A stretch of DNA of 64,000 nucleotides from the NCBI GenBank assembly GCA_951799405.1, contig OX637356.1, positions 11,059,229 to 11,123,228 on the forward strand. The letters run 5' to 3'. Under the pieces are notes generated by a model. That model saw nothing but the letters and a program-made list of their open reading frames with translations, did no database searches and was not told the DNA's origin. Numbering within the stretch: the first letter of the stretch is position 1; every line of letters begins with the position of its first letter. The position numbers and the translations under genes were made by a program. This document shows positions 1 to 10,647 of the stretch, piece by piece. This stretch comes from Agapetus fuscipes. Lineage: Eukaryota > Arthropoda > Insecta > Trichoptera > Glossosomatidae.

Positions 1-1194
1 AAAGGCAGATCGGCTGACTCGAATTTGGTTGAATTCACTGACTACTTACACAATTCAATGAGTGGGGGGGGACAGGTTGATGCCGTGTATACGGACTTCT
101 CGAAAGCCTTCGACAAAATTAACCATGAAATATTAATCCATAAGCTCGGGAGGTATGGAGTGCACGGCAACCTGCTACGATGGTTATCTTCTTACATTAT
201 TAATAGACTCCAAGCAGTAACGGTAGAGGGTAATACTTCTCCATTTCAACAATGTCCATCTGGCGTTCCACAGGGCTCACATTTGGGGCCTGTATTATTT
301 ATTTTGTACATAAATGATATTCAGCATTGTTTCAGATCATCTTCTTTCTTGATCTATGCTGACGACATTAAAATATACAAAAGAATTAAATGCTCCAAAG
401 ATTCCGAACAACTTCAGTTTGATTTACAGAGTTTGTCCCACTATTGCTCAAGAAGTAGCCTATTTCTGAACGTTGCTAAGTGCTGCTTAATATCTTTTAC
501 TCGTCGCAATACCCCTTACTATTTTAACTATACAATAGACGGTATATCCCTTAGAAAGTGTAGTGAGGTAAAGGACTTGGGTGTTGTTCTGGACAGCAAA
601 ATGACGTACAGGGCTCATATCAATTGGAGAGTGAGTGGGGCCCTTAGGCAGCTGGGATTTATTTTGAGAATCTCTAAGCCATTTAAACTACTAAATACAA
701 TAAAATTGCTCTATTATACGTACGTAAGGACATGTCTGGAATATGCCACGGTTGTTTGGAATCCTCAATATACTACGTATATTGATAGACTAGAGAGGGT
801 CCAGAACAAATTTTTAAAGTCTCTTAATTATAGATGTCGTGTCACATTTGACAACTACCGCCTTTCTGCCAAATATCATCAATTAATGACCTTAGAAAAT
901 AGACGTACCGTTACTGACATGATATTTCTACATAAAATAGTGAACAATACAATCGATTCACCCGACTTGCTTAAAAAAATTTTTTTGAACTGTCCCATAC
1001 GACGAACTAGATCCTTGCTTACATTTAAACAACCTACCTGTGCAACTAATTATTTACAGAGCGCATTCATATACCGGGCCTGCAATAACTACAATATTTT
1101 TTTTGTCAACATTGATCTGTTTAACACCACCATACTGCAATTCAATGAAGCTGTAAAAAGATCCCTTATGACAGCGGGGGCTCATGGGGTTTAA
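1..1194 (+). CDS. LINE reverse transcriptase, C-terminal part (Jockey/CR1-type)
   Basis: Reverse transcriptase of a non-LTR retrotransposon, entering from the left window edge; the frame is open from base 1, so the N-terminus lies outside. Visible RT motifs are TDFSKAFD, the GVPQGS(H)LGP block and the catalytic YADD box. A C-terminal region follows with the RVQNKFLKSL and late 'TNYLQSAF' type segments seen downstream of RT in Jockey/CR1-type LINEs. No endonuclease domain is inside the window. No internal stop occurs over about 397 codons, so the copy is young or recently active. Assignment to Jockey versus CR1 is from motif style only. The 3' UTR and poly(A) follow directly. Confidence 0.85.
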   Translation, partial: KGRSADSNLVEFTDYLHNSMSGGGQVDAVYTDFSKAFDKINHEILIHKLGRYGVHGNLLRWLSSYIINRLQAVTVEGNTSPFQQCPSGVPQGSHLGPVLFILYINDIQHCFRSSSFLIYADDIKIYKRIKCSKDSEQLQFDLQSLSHYCSRSSLFLNVAKCCLISFTRRNTPYYFNYTIDGISLRKCSEVKDLGVVLDSKMTYRAHINWRVSGALRQLGFILRISKPFKLLNTIKLLYYTYVRTCLEYATVVWNPQYTTYIDRLERVQNKFLKSLNYRCRVTFDNYRLSAKYHQLMTLENRRTVTDMIFLHKIVNNTIDSPDLLKKIFLNCPIRRTRSLLTFKQPTCATNYLQSAFIYRACNNYNIFFVNIDLFNTTILQFNEAVKRSLMTAGAHGV

Positions 1195-1504
1195 TCGTTG
1201 GATGCTTTTCCTTTTCCTTTCCTTTTCCTTTTCCTTTTCTTTTTCCTTCCCTTTCCTATTCTTCCCCCCATTCCTTTTCCTCTCTTTATGTGATGATTAG
1301 GTTAATAGTCGTTTTCTCTTTGTTTTTTTCTTTCTTCTTCTTCATTTTTCTCATATTACTTTCCAAATTTTTCTTGTTTCTCCTTCTTAATTAAGCTGTA
1401 AACTAAATTATACTACATTATGTTTGCAAACTTTGCTGGTTTTTGAAATTGTATAACTATGTTGTTTATCCCATATATTACATGTATAACTGTTTGTTTG
1501 TCTA

Positions 1505-1545
<41 letters not shown>
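1..1545 (+). mobile_element. LINE 3' portion with 3' UTR and poly(A) tail
   Basis: The RT ORF is followed by a pyrimidine-rich 3' UTR (repeated CCTTTT at about 1207-1260) and an AATAAA-overlapping poly(A) run of about 40 A ending near 1545, the hallmark of target-primed insertion. The long unbroken A run supports a recent insertion. The next bases (GGGAGGACG...) begin the SINE-bearing flank. Confidence 0.85.
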
Positions 1546-1548
<3 letters not shown>

Positions 1549-1567
1549 AGGACGTGATTTTCGTAGT

Positions 1568-1935
1568 CGGTCGATAGCTCAGTAGGTAGAGTGCTTGCAT
1601 TATATGCCGAGAACTTGGGTTCGAATCCTGCCGAGGGTGTCGTTGATGATTTTCCGTTTCTGCGTTTATTTCAAGCCTTAAATAAAAAAGCCGGCAAGGC
1701 TTACTCAGCCTTCACAAGAAATGAGTACCAGCCCCCTCGGGAGCTGGAAAACCATCCACTTCACTGAAGTGGTTGTGTGAAGTGAAGTGGCTTGTGAAGG
1801 CTGAGCAAGCCTTGCCGGTATTTTATTTTTGGTTTGAAATAAACACTGAAACGGGAAATCATTTCAGACACACTCGTTGATATTCCAAAGCGACCTCTCG
1901 GCATGGAATGCAAGCACTCTACCAACTGAGCTATG
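1568..1935. repeat. Inverted pair of SINE1 (tRNA-derived) copies, tail to tail
   Basis: The + copy (1568 to about 1787) starts with a tRNA-like head: A box around TAGCTCAGTAGGTAGAG and B box GGGTTCGAATCC. Its body carries 'GCCGGCAAGGC' and 'CCCTCGGGAGC'. It runs into a second SINE1 on the minus strand (about 1788-1935) ending in the complement of the same head. The pair forms a long imperfect palindrome. Confidence 0.8.
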
Positions 1936-2692
1936 GAATTGATTTTATTTATTTATTTTATTAAGTGCACAGCATAAATACACACGATAAGTCAGCTTAT
2001 TTTTTAAATATTTTAATTAATGATGAATCACAAATCTTAAAGAGGCCAAGATTACAGCAAACCATGATGACGTCAATGTCAATTCCGTGGCGGGAATCTC
2101 ATACACGCCAAACTCAACCATAGCGGACGCAAAATATTGGATGGAAACTAAAAAAGCGCCTTGAGTGAGAGTTTAAGCTTCTAAATATTTTTCGCTAACG
2201 CTACGGGCAAGGTAAAGTTCACGGCTGCAAGTCGATTAAATTAATGAATTGTAAGCGATTACGTCTGCCTTTTTTGTATCACCGCTTCTATGCCATTAGA
2301 GAATTTAATGCTGCTAAAAACGGTACCAAAAGTATACCACTTATCGCTTAAGCTCAGTACACAAAATTGTACAGGAAATGAAACAGCGTCTTCTAGTGAG
2401 GGATTTAGTTTCTATGTATTTTCGGTGAAACGCTGTGGGAAAGTTTTGTACTTAGCGTTTGTGTCCGTGAACCGTAACCCGAGCAGAACAGGCGCTCGGG
2501 CCAGTGACCGGAACCGATACGAACCGTTTAATTTAAAGAACTCTCAACTTTAGCCGAAAACGAGACGTTTGTCTTTGATAAAATTTCTACAAGGAAATTG
2601 TATTTGTGTAGACGTGAAAGATTTAAATATATATAGAAGGGAAATCGAAGTATATATTTATCAATAATCTCATCACTGGTCCCACCTGTCCT
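1936..2692. other. No gene or recognised repeat
   Basis: AT-rich sequence with a short TTTATT run at the start. Two loosely similar blocks (about 2150-2230 and 2385-2475) may be old duplicates. No ORF has a recognisable motif; the 87-codon ORF at 2290 looks like chance. Confidence 0.4.
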
Positions 2693-2928
2693 GACCGGTC
2701 CGTGGTCCAGTGGTAACACTTCGGACACTGAATGGAAGGTTGTGGGTTCGAAATCCGGCGGAGCACAACAAATATACCATTTATATTTTCAAATTTACTC
2801 TTCGCTGGGTTGAAAAATTCAAAAACCTTTACCAATGACCGGTCATCAAAGGTCCATCCAGCCTTACAGCAACTGGGTCTTGCTTGATAATTGACGCTTT
2901 GTAGCGCCGACGACAAAGCTCGTAAAAA
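2693..2928 (+). repeat. SINE2 (tRNA-derived), first half of a dimeric SINE
   Basis: Starts with a tRNA-like head (CCGGTCCGTGGTCCAGTGGTAA, then GTGGGTTCGAAATCC as B box). The body contains 'CTTCGCTGGGTTGAAAAATTC', 'CCATCCAGCCTTACAGCAAC' and 'GGGTCTTGCTTG'. It stops at 'AAGCTCGTAAAAAAG', where a SINE1 begins at once. The same SINE2-to-SINE1 junction recurs near 17980 and 39478. Confidence 0.8.
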
Positions 2929-3193
2929 AGGTCGATAGCTCAATTGATACAATGCTTGCATTCCATGCCGAGAGCAAGGGTTCGATCTCAAGGTTTACTC
3001 AGCCTTTACAATAAATGAGAACCAAGCCCCCCCGGGAGCTAGGAAACCCCCACTTCAACTGAAAGTGGTTGGTGTGAGGCCAGCCCCCTTACCCGTAAAA
3101 ATAAATAGGTCCCGAATCGCCACATGCGACCCCTTCGGGGATAACGCAGGCAAGAAGTTACACTATATGTGTAGCTTAGTTGCGTTTTTTTAT
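2929..3193 (+). repeat. SINE1, second half of a dimeric SINE
   Basis: tRNA-like head GGTCGATAGCTCAATTGAT followed by a copy lacking part of the post-B-box region ('GATCTCAAGGTTTACTCAGCC' joins the two parts). The tail carries the conserved block 'CCACATGCGACCCCTTCGGGG' and ends in 'GTAGCTTAGTTGCGTTTTTTT'. The copy near 39479 has the same internal deletion, so both derive from one rearranged source. Confidence 0.8.
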
Positions 3194-3380
3194 TTTTTTA
3201 TTTCTCAACTTTGAGAAACGCGGCTCACACACACTACAGAGCCTTGGGTGCCAATGCTGGTTTTTGTGCAAAAATTAATGATGCAATAAGCAGACCGCGA
3301 TGGTTTCCCGAATTATCCGCACAAAACAAGCGAGTTCATCAGAAGAAACAAGCAACAGAAGCGAATTAGAGGTGTTCTGC

Positions 3381-3489
3381 ACCCTTAGTACCAGTTGCAA
3401 AACTTGAGTAAAGTAAAGTTTACAGAAAGTATTAAAGATTGATTTCCCCCAAAATCTGCCGTTTTTGTTTGTTTGAACTTGATTTTCTT
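3381..3489 (+). repeat. Left half of a palindromic MITE, split by the gypsy insertion
   Basis: Matches the complement of the right half of the intact palindromic element at about 45878-46117 ('CAAAACTTGAGTAAAGTAAA', 'AAAATCTGCCGTTTTTG', 'GAACTTGATTTTCTT'). It is cut off at TCTT (3486-3489), the target duplication of the gypsy element; the rest resumes at 15021. Confidence 0.8.
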
Positions 3490-3530
3490 TGTAAAGGTCT
3501 TTGAGTGTTGGGTGTTATTAAATAAAAATC
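3490..3530 (-). repeat. Truncated gypsy LTR terminus
   Basis: Forty-one bases beginning TGTAAAGGTCTTTGAGTG are identical to the start of the full LTR at 14858. The match stops at 'AAATAAAAATC' and gag coding sequence on the + strand follows immediately, with no leader or primer site between. Confidence 0.8.
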
Positions 3531-3817
3531 GAAGCGAAAAAAAACGAAGCTCTGAAAAAAGCACTTCTAAACGCTTTCCACGAGTCTGAAGAGACTAGAA
3601 TAACAAGGTTGCTCAATGACATACACCTGGGAGACACAAAACCATCACACATGCTGCTCAAAATGAAACAGCTGGCGGGAACAAACTCAGCAGATAGCAC
3701 AATCGTGAAAAGACTGTGGTTACATCGATTACCACAATCCGTCCAAGTTATCTTATCTGGGTCAAATAACCAACCGCTGTCAGAGCAGGCAGCAACGGCA
3801 GACCAGATCATGGAGGT
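3531..3817 (+). pseudogene. gag: gypsy gag, 5' fragment (interrupted)
   Basis: Open in the frame used by the 3' fragment. It encodes capsid-like sequence (LLNDIHLGDTKPSHMLLKM, RLWLHRLPQSVQVIL) of the kind found in Ty3/gypsy Gag. The N-terminus is missing because the frame abuts an LTR end. The gene is broken after 3817 by the nested LTR element; its AGGT duplication (3814-3817 and 10648-10651) marks the site. Counted without the insert and one AGGT, the two parts total 621 nt, a multiple of three, so Gag was open before the insertion. Confidence 0.8.
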
Positions 3818-6276
3818 TGAAATGTTTCTGACTTCGGGGAAAATTATTCCTTTGGAGAAAGAAGGAATCCATGGTCACGGCCCAGCTTAAATGAAACCGA
3901 CCTATGGAAAAACTCCCTTCGGAGGACGGAATAATCCTTCTTCACGGTTCAACTGGAGTGAACCGGTCAATTCACTCTTAGGAGAAAATTATAAGATTAT
4001 GGCCAATAATCTTTATGCATTTGTGTGATCGTCTATTTAGTGGCTATGACCCCTCGATGTGCGATAGGTAGAAACAGAACGTTGTGTCATTTTTTGTTTT
4101 ACTGTCTCAAAACCTACCTTTGTAGTGGACCCAAATTCTTTAATGATGGTGAGGATGAATACAGATGTGCCTAGCTTAATAATATTTTAATTAATTTAAT
4201 TAACTAGCCCAAAGGTTACAATGCCGAATTATGCACGATTTTGCATTCGCGTAGTAGCGTGTTCGATTTTATTTCTGACAAAATTTCCGCGAGATTCGTT
4301 TATTTAAAATCTGACGCCAGTTAATGCAGATGAATTTATTTCAAAGACAAGTACAATAATAACAGCTCAATTAAACAGGAAATAATCAAACATCAATTGA
4401 ATAATAGTTATTTGGTTAGTATTGTTTTAGCAAAATTAAAGAAAATATGGTTTGATCTTTTCTGCTTCTTTCTCTCTCCCTGCGCCGTAGTTCCAACCAG
4501 CGGTTGTAAACATTTCTCGCCCCAAGATCACTTACCTTTCGTGGATTCTCTTTGCTGTGGAAGAATTTCATTAGTGTGTTTTAGGAAGGGATTGATTTTA
4601 ATAACTGGTACGACAAACCGGCCCAGTAGAAGATGACTCCCTTCACCCCAGCTTCCTTGTAAATGGGATTCCTCATTTGCTCATAAGCAAGAGAGACCCA
4701 AAATCGAAGAAAGCTCATCTTCCTCTTTCCTCCAAGAATTTAACAGGTTGGCCCCACGGCCTGGTCCTTTCAGACCACGGGAAGGATATTTTAGAAGGGA
4801 CTGGCCCTAACCTTACTCCGCGTCATGAAATAACCGAACGCCAAAAACAATGAATGGAGACTTTTTAAAACTCGAACGCCATGTCGAGGCTCGCACTGTA
4901 TTTTGGTGTCAGAATCCAGCAGGAACTAGGTGTTGTGATGTTGGAATGACGTCAGTTGACTCCAGCCCATAACAGAGGAACAATGGAAGCTATATCCAAG
5001 TCATGATACAAGTCTGGTAGTAACCTCGTCCCTCGTTCAGTGATGATGTTGAGGACGCAGATAACCATGGCCGAAGGAGAGGTCAAGCTATGAACCAAAG
5101 GAAACATAGGACGTGCTCCGGAGCATGGCTCCTTGTCAGTCAACATTGGATTTATAGTTTTGATGGAAAGTTTTGGAAGCCGAAAGCTTTCACTTCCAAC
5201 ACAATGCGAACTCCTTCATAGCAGCAAAAAACCGTTAGGTCCAGGTATTTCAGATATTAAGCAAACAGCGTTCAATTCTTTCTGACACAGGTGTTCTGTG
5301 AGAGAGAAGGTGTGTTTGTTAGTAACTGCAAGGCTGTGGAAAAAGACAACAATTTATAAGCATTTCAGGACATTTGCGCCCCTTGATTGAAAGCTATGTT
5401 GAATTCACCCCTTTTGACCTGAAAGACAAACATTTTATTTACAGTACAAAATGTAATTTTCAAGATCGGAGTACTCGGCGACAGCAGTCTCTCGGACTGA
5501 AACATAGGCAACAAATCATTTCCAAAATGTGAAGATTGAATACATTTTAGAACGCAAGTTAATTAGATTAGTTTAGTGTGTTAGAAAATAATTTGAAATC
5601 TCTCATCCTTCTGCGAAGCAGCTCAGCAAACTATGTGTTTACGCGAATTAATGGATTTTATTATTTAATAATTAAATGCGCCTTCCCGTTCAGCAACCAC
5701 TGGGTTAATTTTATTTAATCCAAAATTCAATCGAAAAGTTATTTTTACGTTCGAAAGTTTGAGAATCACTGCGATTTACGGAATTACTTATTTAGCATAC
5801 TTTTAGTTTTAGACAGACACATGAAAAATACACTCCCGGAATATTATGTCGGCAGATATCTTATTATTATTAAAACCACGTAAATACTTATTCTCCCTTA
5901 AATTCCGAACGAACGATTCGCGGCGTCTTTATTAAGAGAAAAATCTTTTTAGTCTATTTAAATTATCTTCCGAATTAAAACCCGATTTTAATTAAAATAT
6001 TTTGTTTCGAATTTGTTTAGCTCAGATTTAAGATCATATAAACCCGTGCTTCCCGATTGACTGTCTCGACCCGAATCCCATAAACTCCTTTCTCTCCTGT
6101 GGTCCAGGACTCACTCCCAGTTTGACTTGCATTCCCCCACCAGGAGGTGCAATCAGGCCATAGGAAAAAATACGTATGGACAAGAAAAACTCTTCCTACG
6201 CAAATGTGATACGCCCATATACATAGGAGCTTCAATTATTTTATTTTATATTTGATGAAAAGCTTGGATCATCACA
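3818..6276 (-). repeat. 3' LTR of the nested element (minus orientation)
   Basis: On the minus strand it starts TGTGATGATCCAAGC and ends AAACATTTCA. It is unusually long for an LTR and contains only short ORFs of at most 79 codons without motifs. The ORFs at 4397 and 4952 recur unchanged in the other LTR, which shows copy identity, not function. Confidence 0.88.
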
Positions 6277-6287
6277 TTCCCCTCTTT
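6277..6287 (-). promoter_or_regulatory. Polypurine tract of the nested LTR element
   Basis: AAAGAGGGGAA on the minus strand lies directly against the 3' LTR start, where a plus-strand DNA primer is expected. Its position fixes the orientation of the element. Confidence 0.75.
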
Positions 6288-6454
6288 GACTTTACTGTAA
6301 GATGACAATAGGCATCTTCGGTCAAGTCACACAACTTGTTTAGAACCACTGGTATTGATGCCACTTACGGCAAATGGTTCCTTTCGGCGCCCCGTTTTTT
6401 TCTCATCCCGGAGCCTCAGATATCTGAGATCACATTTGTTTCTCATCTGTTAAC

Positions 6455-6665
6455 AGTTTCCCCTCCCCCTTCTCCCCTCTTGGCTTCCCCCCCCTCTTTG
6501 CTACCCCACCCCTCTTAGCTTCCCCACCCCTCTTTGCTACCCCTCCCCTCTTGGCTTCCCCACCCCTCTTGGCTTCCCCACCCCTCTTTGCTACCCCTCC
6601 CCTCTTGGCTTCCTCACCCCTCTTTGCTTCCCCACCCCTCTTGGCTTCCCCACCCCTCTTGCATG
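6455..6665 (-). repeat. Strand-biased tandem array (AAGRGGGG-type)
   Basis: On the + strand the units are 'CCCCTCTTGGCTTCCCCAC' and 'CCCCTCTTTGCTACCCCTC', about 17-18 bp and repeated roughly a dozen times. On the minus strand (the element's sense strand) they are purine-rich and translate as AKRGGE/AKRGGV repeats in an 86-codon ORF that lacks other support as a gene. Confidence 0.8.
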
Positions 6666-8169
6666 CACACATGTTGCAAAAAAACTGCATGCATGCTCTG
6701 CATTCAGTCCGTTAATTTCGCAATACTATAAAGCACAATAAATCTATATGCATGCTCAACTTTCATAAATCGAATTCAAACCAACAAGACTACATGCAAA
6801 CTTAAAATGCACAAATTATCCTCACGTACATCCCATCTGCTAATTATTATTACATAATAACTCATGCCCCCAATTCCAAGACAACCAACCCTGCGTGATC
6901 CTTTTAACTTTTCACTACCATTTCTCCACTTGTCTTTTCTTTTAATTTCCTTTCGCGTGAACAAATATCAACACACACACATGATAACTTCCCCCAAAAA
7001 GTATGTAGAAGTAACATGTTTTAACTTATTTCGAAAAAAAAAAAAAAAAAAAAAAATGGGCCCCCGCCCGCCCATTTTGATAACCCTCAACTCAGCTTGA
7101 CCAGGGTTTCTCTCCTTTTTATAGTTCATAAAAATTATGTAATAGAAGTGCACCAGATTTCGGTCACCAAACAACGAGAGCATTCTTTTCTTAAAAAAAC
7201 AAAGGCAAACCTCAATTAGGTATTTCACTAAATTATGACTTTCATGCACTCTAATCAATGCACAAAGGACATAAATCCCAAGACAAAGAACCCACACATT
7301 TCAATCTAAAACAGGCAGGTCCGCATCTCCTTGTTTCGGCGCCCCACGTAAAAGACGAAGGCATTTACGAAGGAAATTATATTTAAGTTTGCATTTCATT
7401 TTATTTCGAATTTTTAGTTTTATTTGATTTTAAAATGTTTTCGTGATATTTTAGTTTTAATCGCATTTAACTTTCCTTATTTTAAGCATTTGCTTAAATT
7501 CTTAAACAAAATTTTAGGATTTAATGTCTATTTTATTATTGTTGTTCTTTATACGTAACTGATGTTAAATTTGATTATAACGCGTTGTATTTTATTGTAT
7601 TTTAACCGATAAAAATGTTTTGATTTTTAATGTAATTTATTTACGTTCTTTTAACATTTAACTTTATTTTGTTTTATTTCATTTACATTTGAATTTAACT
7701 TATTTTAAAGTTATTAACTCTGTCACGAAATTCTACTACCCGAGTACCGGTTACGTTTTGTTTTGAAAATTTTGTCAGCGTCTTGATCCGCCTCTGGCTG
7801 CTGCAAGCCCAAAAGTCGTTAAATTTTACTGCCTTTCGTATTCGGTCAAACCTTAAAATTTAATGTCAAACAATAAAGCCCTTCAATGCTTCAATTTCTT
7901 GACAGGCCATATAAAAAAAGGTCTCACGGTTCTTTAAAACAATACTCGCTGTGTTAGAAAAATAAACGTCTTGAAAGACTGTATGATTGTTGTAAAGATC
8001 ACACGAATGGTATTCATTATTTTGAATCATTTAAATACAAAATTTAAGTAAAATTTTATTTCGAATTCAATGCACACATGTTTTCACCTCTTGTAAAACC
8101 ATCATCCGACGTCATCGGCAACACTGAAATAATTCTACCTCCTCACTTAATCCGGAGGAAAATAAAGGG

Positions 8170-8187
8170 ATCCTGGTCACGGCACCA
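8170..8187 (-). promoter_or_regulatory. Primer-binding site of the nested LTR element
   Basis: TGGTGCCGTGACCAGGAT on the minus strand starts one base inside the 5' LTR. It begins with the TGG expected to pair with a tRNA 3' CCA end. The priming tRNA is not identified. Confidence 0.7.
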
Positions 8188-8188
8188 C

Positions 8189-10647
8189 TGAAATGTTTCT
8201 GACTTCGGGGAAAATTATTCCTTTGGAGAAAGAAGGAATCCATGGTCACGGCCCAGCTTAAATGAAACCGACCTATGGAAAAACTCCCTTCGGAGGACGG
8301 AATAATCCTTCTTCACGGTTCAACTGGAGTGAACCGGTCAATTCACTCTTAGGAGAAAATTATAAGATTATGGCCAATAATCTTTATGCATTTGTGTGAT
8401 CGTCTATTTAGTGGCTATGACCCCTCGATGTGCGATAGGTAGAAACAGAACGTTGTGTCATTTTTTGTTTTACTGTCTCAAAACCTACCTTTGTAGTGGA
8501 CCCAAATTCTTTAATGATGGTGAGGATGAATACAGATGTGCCTAGCTTAATAATATTTTAATTAATTTAATTAACTAGCCCAAAGGTTACAATGCCGAAT
8601 TATGCACGATTTTGCATTCGCGTAGTAGCGTGTTCGATTTTATTTCTGACAAAATTTCCGCGAGATTCGTTTATTTAAAATCTGACGCCAGTTAATGCAG
8701 ATGAATTTATTTCAAAGACAAGTACAATAATAACAGCTCAATTAAACAGGAAATAATCAAACATCAATTGAATAATAGTTATTTGGTTAGTATTGTTTTA
8801 GCAAAATTAAAGAAAATATGGTTTGATCTTTTCTGCTTCTTTCTCTCTCCCTGCGCCGTAGTTCCAACCAGCGGTTGTAAACATTTCTCGCCCCAAGATC
8901 ACTTACCTTTCGTGGATTCTCTTTGCTGTGGAAGAATTTCATTAGTGTGTTTTAGGAAGGGATTGATTTTAATAACTGGTACGACAAACCGGCCCAGTAG
9001 AAGATGACTCCCTTCACCCCAGCTTCCTTGTAAATGGGATTCCTCATTTGCTCATAAGCAAGAGAGACCCAAAATCGAAGAAAGCTCATCTTCCTCTTTC
9101 CTCCAAGAATTTAACAGGTTGGCCCCACGGCCTGGTCCTTTCAGACCACGGGAAGGATATTTTAGAAGGGACTGGCCCTAACCTTACTCCGCGTCATGAA
9201 ATAACCGAACGCCAAAAACAATGAATGGAGACTTTTTAAAACTCGAACGCCATGTCGAGGCTCGCACTGTATTTTGGTGTCAGAATCCAGCAGGAACTAG
9301 GTGTTGTGATGTTGGAATGACGTCAGTTGACTCCAGCCCATAACAGAGGAACAATGGAAGCTATATCCAAGTCATGATACAAGTCTGGTAGTAACCTCGT
9401 CCCTCGTTCAGTGATGATGTTGAGGACGCAGATAACCATGGCCGAAGGAGAGGTCAAGCTATGAACCAAAGGAAACATAGGACGTGCTCCGGAGCATGGC
9501 TCCTTGTCAGTCAACATTGGATTTATAGTTTTGATGGAAAGTTTTGGAAGCCGAAAGCTTTCACTTCCAACACAATGCGAACTCCTTCATAGCAGCAAAA
9601 AACCGTTAGGTCCAGGTATTTCAGATATTAAGCAAACAGCGTTCAATTCTTTCTGACACAGGTGTTCTGTGAGAGAGAAGGTGTGTTTGTTAGTAACTGC
9701 AAGGCTGTGGAAAAAGACAACAATTTATAAGCATTTCAGGACATTTGCGCCCCTTGATTGAAAGCTATGTTGAATTCACCCCTTTTGACCTGAAAGACAA
9801 ACATTTTATTTACAGTACAAAATGTAATTTTCAAGATCGGAGTACTCGGCGACAGCAGTCTCTCGGACTGAAACATAGGCAACAAATCATTTCCAAAATG
9901 TGAAGATTGAATACATTTTAGAACGCAAGTTAATTAGATTAGTTTAGTGTGTTAGAAAATAATTTGAAATCTCTCATCCTTCTGCGAAGCAGCTCAGCAA
10001 ACTATGTGTTTACGCGAATTAATGGATTTTATTATTTAATAATTAAATGCGCCTTCCCGTTCAGCAACCACTGGGTTAATTTTATTTAATCCAAAATTCA
10101 ATCGAAAAGTTATTTTTACGTTCGAAAGTTTGAGAATCACTGCGATTTACGGAATTACTTATTTAGCATACTTTTAGTTTTAGACAGACACATGAAAAAT
10201 ACACTCCCGGAATATTATGTCGGCAGATATCTTATTATTATTAAAACCACGTAAATACTTATTCTCCCTTAAATTCCGAACGAACGATTCGCGGCGTCTT
10301 TATTAAGAGAAAAATCTTTTTAGTCTATTTAAATTATCTTCCGAATTAAAACCCGATTTTAATTAAAATATTTTGTTTCGAATTTGTTTAGCTCAGATTT
10401 AAGATCATATAAACCCGTGCTTCCCGATTGACTGTCTCGACCCGAATCCCATAAACTCCTTTCTCTCCTGTGGTCCAGGACTCACTCCCAGTTTGACTTG
10501 CATTCCCCCACCAGGAGGTGCAATCAGGCCATAGGAAAAAATACGTATGGACAAGAAAAACTCTTCCTACGCAAATGTGATACGCCCATATACATAGGAG
10601 CTTCAATTATTTTATTTTATATTTGATGAAAAGCTTGGATCATCACA
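8189..10647 (-). repeat. 5' LTR of the nested element (minus orientation)
   Basis: Direct repeat of the left LTR. Its outer end abuts the second AGGT copy, after which the interrupted gag reading frame resumes. Confidence 0.88.

Larger units (their letters stand above)
6277..8188 (-). other. Non-coding interior of the nested LTR element
   Basis: Contains a purine/pyrimidine tandem array near the PPT end, an A-run followed by GC-rich 'GGGCCCCCGCCCGCCC' at about 7035-7080, and otherwise AT-rich sequence. No RT, protease or integrase motif is visible in any frame. Confidence 0.7.
3818..10647 (-). mobile_element. Non-autonomous LTR retrotransposon with 2.46-kb LTRs, inserted in gag
   Basis: Two direct repeats of 2,459 bp (offset 4,371) begin TG and end CA and are flanked by a 4-bp duplication AGGT. 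Orientation is minus: next to the right-hand LTR is a primer-binding site starting TGG, and next to the left-hand LTR is a purine tract AAAGAGGGGAA. The 1.9-kb interior has no protein-coding ORF with gag or pol motifs, so the element must use proteins supplied in trans. The LTRs agree wherever I compared them, and three ORFs spread along them translate identically, implying a recent insertion. Confidence 0.88.

Noticed and set aside
1569..1640. tRNA genes (here and at the heads of all other SINE1/SINE2 copies)
   Set aside because: A and B boxes are present but the sequences continue into a shared SINE body, occur in many copies and do not give a clean cloverleaf with matching acceptor ends.
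4397..4636. 79-codon ORF (repeated at 8768-9007)
   Set aside because: Lies in both LTRs of the nested element; identity reflects LTR duplication. No motif, hydrophobic low-quality sequence.
6534..6731. Pro/Leu-rich ORF over the pyrimidine array
   Set aside because: A product of the tandem repeat in three frames; no start context or homology.
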